Source: an uncultured Vicinamibacterales bacterium (lineage in GTDB: Bacteria > Acidobacteriota > Vicinamibacteria > Vicinamibacterales > UBA8438). Taken from it: DNA of 64,000 nt. The stretch covers positions 4,322,910-4,386,909 of the forward strand of contig OY282382.1 of NCBI GenBank assembly GCA_958295905.1, written 5' to 3'. The notes under the pieces are model-generated. The model searched no databases, was not told the origin of the DNA, and was given only the letters and a program-made list of their open reading frames with translations. This document shows positions 17,296 through 24,953 of the stretch, piece after piece (within the stretch, counting starts at the first letter, position 1; each line of letters starts with the position of its first letter). The translations under genes were made by a program, and so were the position numbers.

Positions 17296-17420
17296 CCGGC
17301 GGCTCCGCCCCCGCCGCGGGGTCCCCTCCCCGCCGCGAACACCTCCGAGAACGCCTGCGCGCAACTTGGGCCACCTCGTCCACGGCGCGCGGTCCGTCCG
17401 AACGACAGAGGTTCGGGACG

Positions 17421-17780
17421 CTACCGCACGCGTTCCGAGAGGGCCGCGACGGCCTCGGCAACGAGCCGAATGTCATGCCGCAGGCTCTCGGCGACCACAT
17501 CGAAGTACGTGCGCGTGCGCTTCTCCGACGCCGTGACCACATCGGAAACGTGGATGCGCATGCGCTCCTCCGACGCCGAGATCGCATCCGAAACGTGGAT
17601 GCGCATGCGCTCCTCCGACGCCGAGATCGCATCCGAAACGTGGATGCGCATGCGCTCTTCCGACGCCGAGATCGCATCCGAAACATGATCCCTCGTCGCG
17701 AGGGTCGGAAGAATCTGCTCGATCCGGTCGACCCGATGTTCGATATTCTCGATACGCTGTTCTGCCCGTTCGGTGCGCAT
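17421..17780 (-). CDS. Small coiled-coil protein with 15-residue repeats
   Basis: This 119-residue protein starts MRTERAEQRIENIEH, a heptad pattern. Three perfect HVSDAISASEERMRI repeats and one diverged copy (HVSDVVTASEKRTRT) follow, then VVAESLRHDIRLVAEAVAAL. The whole protein is predicted to be a coiled coil. Function is unknown. The ATG at 17780 is preferred to an in-frame upstream codon at 17828 because it begins at the heptads. There is no signal peptide, so it is cytoplasmic. Confidence 0.6.
   Translation of the reverse strand: MRTERAEQRIENIEHRVDRIEQILPTLATRDHVSDAISASEERMRIHVSDAISASEERMRIHVSDAISASEERMRIHVSDVVTASEKRTRTYFDVVAESLRHDIRLVAEAVAALSERVR
17505..17684. repeat. 45-bp in-frame repeat inside the coiled-coil gene
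   Basis: There are three almost identical 45-bp units starting near 17550, 17595 and 17640, and a diverged unit at 17505-17549. Each encodes 15 residues. Near-identity at the DNA level implies recent expansion or conversion. Confidence 0.85.
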
Positions 17781-17882
17781 GGTCTCTCTCCGTCCCGCGA
17801 CAGCAGCGGCGGACCGCCGACCGGTCACCTGACCGCGCTATCGCAGCACGAGTTCAAAAGCAAGAACCGTTCCCCGTTGGGG

Positions 17883-18045
17883 CGCACGTCAGATTTGTGA
17901 AATGACTGCCCCTGGCGCCGGCAGGTTGGCGATCTCCGTGCCGTTCTCGGCATTGAGGCTCTCCCGAACGGGCTTTATCTCGGGGCTTTGGCGCCTGAGT
18001 TCCCTCGGAGGCCGGTTCCGGCGGCGGCGCCTCACTTTCTCGAGC
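17883..18045. mobile_element. Diverged relative of the family 2 inverted-repeat element
   Basis: GCGCACGTCAGATTTGTGA at the left matches the left end of the element at 1241. The interior shares GGCAGGTTGGCGATCTCCG-like and TCACTTTCT segments. The right inverted repeat is not recognisable and no target duplication is seen, so this is a decayed copy. It fills the gap before the dehydrogenase gene's 3' end. Confidence 0.55.
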
Positions 18046-18075
18046 TCCTCCGGGAATACTCTGGCGCAACCGACC

Positions 18076-20484
18076 TCAGTAGCCCTCGATCACCGGGAAG
18101 CCCTCGTCGGTCGGCAGCGGCTGGACCCCGAACGCGTTGAGCAGCATCGACACCATGCGGTAGCGCGCGGCGGTGGCCACGATGCTGATCATCTGGTGGG
18201 TGTCGTACCGTTCCGCGAGCCCGTTCCAGGTCTCGTCCGAGACGGTGGTGTCGCGGTACATCTCGTTCGCGGCGTCAATCAGCAGGCGCTCGGTGGCGTT
18301 CCAGCCCGCGGCGTCGTGCCCCTGGGCGATCCAGTACGGGTCGAGGCCGTGGTCGCGCGCGCGGCCGACGCTGCCGACGTGCTTGGCCCACTCGTACACG
18401 GCCTGGGCGTTCCAGCCCGTGCGCAGGATGAGCAGCTCGCGGTCGTGCGGCGTCAGTCCCGACAGCGCGGGGTTCAGCACGTAGCCGGAGGTCGCGCTGA
18501 AGGCGTCGGCCATCGCCGGATGCCGGTGGAACGTGCGGGAGACCCGGAGGCCGGGACCGTCCTCCGGCTCGATGCGCGGGTTGGCGAGAGGCGGCTCGCG
18601 CACCGGGACCACCACCCGATAGGCGACGTCGCGGGTGGGGAGGCGGAGCGCCGCCCCGTCGTCGGGCTGGATGCCGAGGGCGTTGAACAGGATCGCGAGC
18701 GCGGTGGTGTCGGCCACCGTCGCCACCGCGTCGATCAGGTTGCGCTCGTCGTAGCGCTCGGCGAGCGCCGCCCAGGTCTCGTCGGTCACCGACGAGTTGC
18801 GGAAGAGCTGATCGGCAAAGCCCACCAGCACATCCTCGAACGGTTCCCAGCGTTCGAGGGACGGCCCTTCGGCGAGGTCCGTCAGTTCCTCCGCCGTCAA
18901 CCCGGCGTCGGCCGCGGCGGCGGCGTGGCCGGCCCAGAGCCGGGCATTCTGCGCGAGCCACGCGGTGCGCAGGATGAGCATCGCGCGGTGGCGCGGCGAC
19001 AGGGTCGAACCCGTCGACACATAGTCCCTGAACGCGAAGATGCGGTCGGCGAGGGCGGGGACCCGGACGAGGGTGCGCAGGGCGTTCCCCGGCCCGGCGC
19101 CGCCGGCGTGGCGCTCGACGACCCCGCGCTGCGCGTCGGTCCACTCCGCCTCCGCCAGCGGGGCGATGCGCGGCGCGCGCGGGCGGCGGTGCGGCAGCAC
19201 GCTGCCGGGCAGGCCGGTGATCGCCCGGGCCGGCTCGATGCGGAGCAGGGCCGCATCGTCCTCCTCGGTCAGCACGTAGAGGAACCCGTCGGGCCCCTGC
19301 CGGACGTCGCGGATGCGCTGCTTCAGCTCGGCGAGCAGCCATTCGCGGCGCATCTCCTCGCCGCGCTGGTTGAACACGATCCGTTCCAGATGGCCCGTCC
19401 GCTGCATCCGCCCGACCGTCATCGAGCCGACGAAGAGATTGCCCCGCCAGGCCGGGAACCGGTCGCCGTCGTAGAAGGTCAGCCCCGACGGCGCGATCGA
19501 CGGCCACCACAGGACCTCGGGCCGCTCGAAACCGTCGACCCACGGGGTGTCGGACACCCGCACCCCGGTGTACTCGCGGCTGTCGGAGGCGACGGGCCAG
19601 CCGTAGTTGCGTCCGGACAGAACGATGTTGACCTCGTCGCCCCCCTGCGGGGCGTTCTCGCTCGCCCAGAGCTGCCCGGTCTCGGGATGGAACGCGAGAC
19701 CGAGCTGGTTGCGATGGCCGAACGAGTAGATCTCGGGCAGATAGCCGGGCCGGCCGACGAACGGGTTGTCGGCGGGGACGCCGCCGTCGTCGTCGAGGCG
19801 GACGACCTTGCCGACGTGGGTGCCCGGGTCCTGGGCGCGCTGTCCCGTCGTCCGGGACCGGATGGCCCCGCCGACCGTCATGTACACCTTGCCGTCGGGG
19901 CCGAACGCGACCCGCGAGGCGGCGACGCCGCGGCCGAAGCCCTCGGAGACGAAGACGTCGCGGACTTCCGTCAACGCCCCGCTGTCGAGCCGGCCGCGAG
20001 CGAGGGCGATCGTCGCGCCCCGGCGGCCGTCCTGCTCCATCGGCTTCGAGTAGGTCAGATAAACGAGCCGGTCGTCGTCCGGGTGGAGGGCGACGTCCAT
20101 CAGGCCGGCGAGCCGCGTGCCCAGATAGACCTCGGGCACCCCGGGAATCGGCCGCGGATCGAGCACGCCGTCCCGGATCAGCCGCAGGGCGCCCGCGTCG
20201 CGCTCGGTGACGAGGATGTCGCCGTTGGCGCGGAACGCCAGCCCCCAGGGATGCGAGAGCCCGGCCGCCACCGGCACGACCCGGATGCGCGGCTGCTCGG
20301 CGCTGTAGAGCACCACCGGCCCCTCGGGCAGGGGCGCCGCCGGCACCCCGCTCAAGGCGGTGGCGCGCTGGCCGACCTGGGCCGACGCGACCGCGCCGCG
20401 GCCCGCTTCGATTCCGGCGACCGCGAGCGCGCAGACGGCGAGCGACAGCACCGCCGACGAACCGCCGCGGGTGCAGGGCTGCAT
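18076..20484 (-). CDS. PQQ-type sugar dehydrogenase fused to two carboxymuconolactone-decarboxylase domains
   Basis: This is an 802-residue secreted protein. A signal peptide (1 to about 35) is followed by a six-bladed propeller of the soluble glucose/sorbosone dehydrogenase type (about 60-390; GLSHPWGLAF, TERDAGALRLI, SFGHRNQLGLAFHP, ASENAPQGGDEVN, GRNYGWP). Two CMD/AhpD-like helical domains follow (about 430-590 and 630-790), each with an LILRTxWxAQ segment; the CxxC of true AhpD is absent. Oxidation of a sugar or aldose with PQQ is likely. Fusion to CMD domains is unusual. ATG 20484 is preferred over an in-frame start at 20655: GGAGG precedes it and the signal peptide begins there. Confidence 0.8.
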   Translation of the reverse strand: MQPCTRGGSSAVLSLAVCALAVAGIEAGRGAVASAQVGQRATALSGVPAAPLPEGPVVLYSAEQPRIRVVPVAAGLSHPWGLAFRANGDILVTERDAGALRLIRDGVLDPRPIPGVPEVYLGTRLAGLMDVALHPDDDRLVYLTYSKPMEQDGRRGATIALARGRLDSGALTEVRDVFVSEGFGRGVAASRVAFGPDGKVYMTVGGAIRSRTTGQRAQDPGTHVGKVVRLDDDGGVPADNPFVGRPGYLPEIYSFGHRNQLGLAFHPETGQLWASENAPQGGDEVNIVLSGRNYGWPVASDSREYTGVRVSDTPWVDGFERPEVLWWPSIAPSGLTFYDGDRFPAWRGNLFVGSMTVGRMQRTGHLERIVFNQRGEEMRREWLLAELKQRIRDVRQGPDGFLYVLTEEDDAALLRIEPARAITGLPGSVLPHRRPRAPRIAPLAEAEWTDAQRGVVERHAGGAGPGNALRTLVRVPALADRIFAFRDYVSTGSTLSPRHRAMLILRTAWLAQNARLWAGHAAAAADAGLTAEELTDLAEGPSLERWEPFEDVLVGFADQLFRNSSVTDETWAALAERYDERNLIDAVATVADTTALAILFNALGIQPDDGAALRLPTRDVAYRVVVPVREPPLANPRIEPEDGPGLRVSRTFHRHPAMADAFSATSGYVLNPALSGLTPHDRELLILRTGWNAQAVYEWAKHVGSVGRARDHGLDPYWIAQGHDAAGWNATERLLIDAANEMYRDTTVSDETWNGLAERYDTHQMISIVATAARYRMVSMLLNAFGVQPLPTDEGFPVIEGY

Positions 20485-20729
20485 GGGGCGACCTCCGTGC
20501 GCGAGACTGCGCACTGGCAAGCGCGGCGCCCGGCGCCGGCTCAGAGCCCAGCGCCCGCACCGCAACGGTGCGGACTCCCGGCGCAGGGTCGGGCGGGCAG
20601 GTGGAGCTGCGTGCGCGACTGCCGGGCTGTTCTCCCCCGCCCAAGTGCGGATCATTCGAGCGGGAACACCTCAGGCGGCGATTCTCTCAGTACGGAGCGG
20701 TCCATGTCCAGAAATCCAGGCTCGTTCGG

Positions 20730-20901
20730 CAGGACCATCCCACGCTCCGCCACCGCCGTGCGCAGGCAGAATCGCGGTGGGTCCTGGGGCGCCGGACGTG
20801 CGGAATCGCGGGTCTCACGCGGCGCCGGCCGGTCGGCAAGACAGTGGCGGCCCTCGAATCGGGGGCGGGCCGTCACGCGCCGTCAGCGTGGGATGCCCCT
20901 G
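20730..20901 (+). mobile_element. MITE-like element family 1, copy 3 (172 bp)
   Basis: It begins CAGGACCATCCCACGCT and ends AGCGTGGGATGCCCCTG. GCTCGTTCGG flanks it at 20720-20729 and 20902-20911, a perfect 10-bp target duplication. It has the same orientation as copy 4 and lies downstream of the AAA-ATPase-like gene. Confidence 0.9.
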
Positions 20902-21044
20902 GCTCGTTCGGAGCCGCATCCCGCCTCGGGACGTACGGCGCGCAGGCCGCGGCTCGCGGCTCTCGCCCGACGAGCCGAAGGGGCCTCCCAGACGCTGAAG
21001 ACCCCTCCCCACGGCGCGCCGATGCGCCGCGCCCTGCCACCGGC

Positions 21045-22796
21045 TCACGGCTCCTCCGGCCCGGCCACCTGTTCGCAACGCACCATCTGCGCGCCGTGGA
21101 ACACCACCGCCAAGCCGGCGAAACGGACCGACGGATGCCGGCGGGCCAGGCGCCTGTCCACCAGATAGCGCCGCAGTTGCTCCGCCGCCGCCCGGAACGC
21201 CGCGTCCACCCGCCCCGCGCCCTCCCCCCGCTTGACGTACTTGAGTTCGATCAGGAAGCCGTGGCGAATGTCCGGGAAGCGCGCCGCGTTCGGCTCCAGG
21301 CAGATGTCGGCGTAGCCCCCGCCCAGCGCCAGCTCGGTGTGGACCACGAAGTAGTCGATCACGTTCAGGTACGCGGCCACGAAGCCCTGCGCCAGCCGCT
21401 CGCCGCCGAGGTAGTCGCGCACGCTGGTCTGCTCGGCGACGGCGGCGCGCAGGAACTCCAGCACCGGCCGCCACTCGCCCGCGAACGCCATCGCCCGCGT
21501 CAGCCGCTCCAGCGCGTACACGTCCACGTTGAACACGCCCACGTCCCGGTAGGCGTCGCGCAGGTAGCCGTACATCAGCCGCCGCACGGTCTGGTTGGGG
21601 ATGCCCAGCCGCGGCGCCCCGGCCGACCCCGGGCGGATGCTGAGCAGCCCGAAGTAGTGCAGCAGCGAGAAAAAGTTCTCCCGCCCGCCCAGCCGCGTCA
21701 AGGGGAAGCCGCTGCGCGGGTCGGCGTCCGCGGAGCCCCGGGCCATCACGTCGCGCAGCAGGTCGAAGTTGCCGTTCAGCCGCCGCGCGGTCACCAGCAG
21801 GTGGCGCAGCTTGTCGTAGTCGATGCGCACGTTCTGGTCGATCAGATCGTCGGGTCCGGTCCGGTTGGGCACGGCATCGCTCAGGTAGTAGAGCACCATA
21901 TCCGTGTTGTAGACGTCGCGCTCCGCGTGCCTGGAGAACCGGTAGCCGTCGTACCACTCGCGCATGACCTCCAGCACGGCGTCCGGGTCGCGGTCGAGCA
22001 CGCCGAGACCCCGGTACGTCTCCAGCACGTCGCGCACCTCGTCCTCGGTGAAGCCGAGCATCTCGTTGAAACGGGCGTCGAGGCTCAGGTTACGGCCGAT
22101 GTTGAAGCCGCTGGTGACGTCGTCGATGGTGATCGGCGAGACGCCGGTGATGAACAGCCGATCGAGTCCGCCGTCCACCGTGCCGGCCTTCAGGGTCGCG
22201 AAAAAGCTGCGGTAGAAGCCCTCCCCGTGCGTGAAGTGGTGATACGCGGCCTCGCCGTGGCGGGCCAGCACCGTATTGGCGAAATTGTCGTACTCGTCGA
22301 TGAGGATGTAGAGCGGGATGTCCCGCCGGCTGGTGTGCCGGAACAGCTCGTTGAGTTTGCCGTCGATCCTCGGCGGCGAGAGGATACGCCGCTTCGCCTC
22401 GTTCGGGAACAGGTCGGGATTGCAGTCGAGCGCGTCTTCCAGTCGAATGTTGCAGTAGCCTTCGAAGCTGTCCTCCAGCAGGTCCAGCTTGTCGTTGAAG
22501 GCGGAGAAGTCGAAGCGCAGAACCGCGTAGCGGCTGCGGTCGGCGGTCGGCCGGCGGCCGATGTCGGTGCCGCCGAACACCGCGTCGAACCGCGCCTCTT
22601 CGTAGCGGTTGTAGTAGCTCTCGAGCATCGACAGCCAGCAGGACTTGCCGAACCGCCGCGGGCGGATGAAGAACACGTAGCGCTGCCGCTCCAGCTCGCG
22701 CAGGAAGCGGGTCTTGTCCACGTACAGACAACCGTCCAGCCGCAGCCCCCTGAAGTGGGCGCGGCCGTAGGGAATTTCGGGAAATTCGTGGCTCAT
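21045..22796 (-). CDS. AAA-ATPase-like / PD-(D/E)XK nuclease family protein
   Basis: This 583-residue protein opens with IPYGRAHFRGLR and YVDKTRFLREL, then RPRRFGKS, a Walker A variant typical of the AAA-ATPase_like (PF09820-type) family, then LYILIDEYDNF (Walker B). The C-terminal domain carries YADICLEP and FLIELKYVK, the D...ExK of a PD-(D/E)XK nuclease (PDDEXK_9-type). Family members often occur in many copies; biological role is unknown, with mobile-element or phage-defence ideas unproven. ATG 22796 (MSHEFPEIP) is chosen over 22835 by family start. Copies 3 and 4 of the MITE-like element bracket the gene. Confidence 0.85.
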   Translation of the reverse strand: MSHEFPEIPYGRAHFRGLRLDGCLYVDKTRFLRELERQRYVFFIRPRRFGKSCWLSMLESYYNRYEEARFDAVFGGTDIGRRPTADRSRYAVLRFDFSAFNDKLDLLEDSFEGYCNIRLEDALDCNPDLFPNEAKRRILSPPRIDGKLNELFRHTSRRDIPLYILIDEYDNFANTVLARHGEAAYHHFTHGEGFYRSFFATLKAGTVDGGLDRLFITGVSPITIDDVTSGFNIGRNLSLDARFNEMLGFTEDEVRDVLETYRGLGVLDRDPDAVLEVMREWYDGYRFSRHAERDVYNTDMVLYYLSDAVPNRTGPDDLIDQNVRIDYDKLRHLLVTARRLNGNFDLLRDVMARGSADADPRSGFPLTRLGGRENFFSLLHYFGLLSIRPGSAGAPRLGIPNQTVRRLMYGYLRDAYRDVGVFNVDVYALERLTRAMAFAGEWRPVLEFLRAAVAEQTSVRDYLGGERLAQGFVAAYLNVIDYFVVHTELALGGGYADICLEPNAARFPDIRHGFLIELKYVKRGEGAGRVDAAFRAAAEQLRRYLVDRRLARRHPSVRFAGLAVVFHGAQMVRCEQVAGPEEP

Positions 22797-22887
22797 GGCG
22801 TCGCGGCCGTCCGCGGGCCTCTTCGTCCGGGCCACAGTACCACGCCCCCGCGGCCGGCCGGCTCGTCAAGACCTCCGGTCCTTACAG

Positions 22888-23059
22888 CAGGACCATCCCA
22901 CGCTCCGCTACCGCCGTGCGCAGGCAGAATCGTGGCGGGCCCTGGGGCTCCGGACGTGCGGAATCGTGGGTCTCACGCGGCGCCGGCCGGTCGGCATGAC
23001 GGCGCCGACCCCTCGAATCGGGGCGAGCCGTCGCGCGCAGGCAGCGTGGGATGGCCCTG
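22888..23059 (+). mobile_element. MITE-like element family 1, copy 4 (172 bp)
   Basis: It begins CAGGACCATCCCACGCT and ends AGCGTGGGATGGCCCTG; 16 of 17 terminal positions pair. TCCTTACAG at 22879-22887 and 23060-23068 is a perfect 9-bp target duplication. It lies about 90 bp upstream of the AAA-ATPase-like start codon. Confidence 0.9.
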
Positions 23060-23068
23060 TCCTTACAG

Positions 23069-23422
23069 AGATGTACCGGCGCGCACGGCGTGCGCGTCAC
23101 TTCCGGGCGCATGACGGCGGCCGTAGGTTGATGGCCAAGACACCGACGTCGCCGCAGCGTCGAACGGACGCCGGTTCAGCCGGACGCGATTGCATGGAAT
23201 GGCGACCGGTGCGGCCAGGACGGACGGTGCTCTGACGGTCTTGCCGTCGTTATCCGTACAGGCAGTACAGGCAAGGCGGCCCGCGTCGACGGGTTCGAGC
23301 CGCCGGGGCGGCCGGTACTGTCTCCGGCCCGCCGGACGACGGCGGGTCCGTCACCTCCGGAGCAACGTGTCGGCGCTCCAAGGCGGCGTGCCGGCTCGCC
23401 GGGCGACGGCGGGCCGGGTTCG
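23069..23422. other. Gap with no recognisable gene
   Basis: About 350 bp between the copy 4 element and the end of the second ankyrin gene. It holds short, overlapping open frames on both strands, none with a family match or good start signal. GGCAGTACAGGCA near 23261 is a small local repeat. No tRNA cloverleaf could be drawn. Confidence 0.5.
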
Positions 23423-24934
23423 TCACGGCCCGAGTTGCGGCGCGACGCCGGCCCGCTCCATCACCGCGCGGATGGCGGCCGCGGTGGCCGGGTTGTCCTG
23501 GATGCCCCGGCCGAGGGGCACGTTCTCGACGATGTCGAGGGGCGTCCACTCGCGGGAGTTCGGCCGGTTCCAGACCGCGGGGTCGGCGCCCGCCTCGGTC
23601 AGGAACGCCACCACCCCGGGCGCGTGTTTGTAGGCGGCGCCGTGCATGACCGTCTCGCCGTTGTCGTCGACCCCGTTCAGGTCACCGCCCAGCTCCAGGG
23701 CCACCTCGACCGCCTCGAGCACCTCGGGCCCGGTGCCCGGATCCTCGCCCGGCGACGACGTGCCGACGCCGGCCGCCACCATGATCGGCGTCGTGCCGTC
23801 CTCGTTCGGCAACAGCGGGTCGGCGCCGAGATCGGCGAGCAGGCGCATCAACGGCGCGTCGCCGGTACGCGCGGCGAGGAGAAACGGCGTGCCGCCGATG
23901 AAGTTCAGGCGGGTGATGCCGGCCGGCGGCCGGGTCGTGACCCGCGCGTTCAGGTCGGCCCCGGCCGCGACGATTTTCTTCACGAACTCCAGGCTCGTCA
24001 TGTTGCCCGAGCCCTTGGGCGACGGGTTGTTGCTGCCGGCGACGCCCGCCTTGCGCACCCACGACACCTGGTGCAGCGCCGTCCAGCCCCGCGAAGCCAC
24101 ATTGACGTCGGCGCCCCGGTCGACGAGCAGGGCCGCGAGCTCGTAGTGGGCGTTGGCTGCGGCGAGCAGGAAGGCGTCGAGGCCGGTCGCCTCGCGCTCG
24201 GCGCTGGTGCCGCCCCGGCGCCGCTCGGCGAGGACGGGCAGGGCCTCTTCGACGTCCACCCCGGCCTCGAGCAGCGTCTGCACGACGTCGATCTCGCCTT
24301 CGCGCACCGCGAACAGCAGCGGGGTCCAGCCCTGGGCGGACCGGGCGCTGACATCGGCGCCGTGGGACAACATCGTGGGAATGACGTGCGCATGCCCCTC
24401 GGCCGACGCCCACATCAGCGCCGTCTGCCCGCGCCACGCCTCGGCCGCGTTCACGTCGGCGCCGTGGTCGAGCAACAGCTCCACCACGTCCTGCGCTCCG
24501 GTTCGCGCCGCCGTCATCAACGCCGTCTCGCCCTCGGCGAGCGTGGTGTCGGGATCGACCCCGGCCTCGAGGAGCAGCCGCACGATGTCGGCGTTGCCGT
24601 TCACGCAGGCGAGGGCGATGGGCGCCACCCCGTACCGGTTCGCCGCGGCGGCGTCCGCCCCCGCCGCGAGCAGCAGCTCGACGATGCCCGCGTCGTCGGC
24701 ATGGACGGCCCAATGGAGCGGCGTGGTGCCGTCCGGCTCCGCCGCGGCCGCATCGGCGCCGCCCTCGAGCGCCGCGCGCACGGCACCAGCATCGACCGCC
24801 TTGATGGCCTCGAGCAGCCCCGCATCGACTACCTCGCCCGCGGCGGCACAAAGGGTACCTTCAGGCACGACGGCGATTACCGCTACGAATGCGAAGACAA
24901 ATCGTATCGTCTGCCCCAAGATCCAACGGCGCAT
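23423..24934 (-). CDS. Secreted ankyrin-repeat protein (paralogue of 13925-15454)
   Basis: This is a 503-residue protein with a signal peptide (about 1-30). Ankyrin repeats cover the rest (TTPLHWAVHADD, NRYGVAPIALA, GETALMTAARTG, GQTALMWASAEGH). It shares with the first paralogue a loop containing SWVRKAG, the phrase TSLEFVKK, and the order of repeats. The ATG at 24934 (MRRWILGQ) follows GAGGAG; an in-frame upstream codon at 24976 lies before the signal peptide. It belongs to the second DUF1592-DUF1552 module, but another gene now lies between it and the pair. Confidence 0.9.
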   Translation of the reverse strand: MRRWILGQTIRFVFAFVAVIAVVPEGTLCAAAGEVVDAGLLEAIKAVDAGAVRAALEGGADAAAAEPDGTTPLHWAVHADDAGIVELLLAAGADAAAANRYGVAPIALACVNGNADIVRLLLEAGVDPDTTLAEGETALMTAARTGAQDVVELLLDHGADVNAAEAWRGQTALMWASAEGHAHVIPTMLSHGADVSARSAQGWTPLLFAVREGEIDVVQTLLEAGVDVEEALPVLAERRRGGTSAEREATGLDAFLLAAANAHYELAALLVDRGADVNVASRGWTALHQVSWVRKAGVAGSNNPSPKGSGNMTSLEFVKKIVAAGADLNARVTTRPPAGITRLNFIGGTPFLLAARTGDAPLMRLLADLGADPLLPNEDGTTPIMVAAGVGTSSPGEDPGTGPEVLEAVEVALELGGDLNGVDDNGETVMHGAAYKHAPGVVAFLTEAGADPAVWNRPNSREWTPLDIVENVPLGRGIQDNPATAAAIRAVMERAGVAPQLGP

Positions 24935-24953
24935 TAGCTGCTCCTCGCCTTCA

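Noticed and set aside
17902..21168. Open plus-strand frame of 1088 codons
   Set aside because: It is antisense to the dehydrogenase-CMD gene; composition follows codon position of the minus-strand gene and no domain is visible.
20568..23114. Open plus-strand frame of 848 codons
   Set aside because: It runs through two MITE-like copies and is antisense to the AAA-ATPase-like gene.
23280..23330. tRNA-like GGGTTCGAGCC
   Set aside because: No acceptor, D or anticodon stems could be drawn around it.
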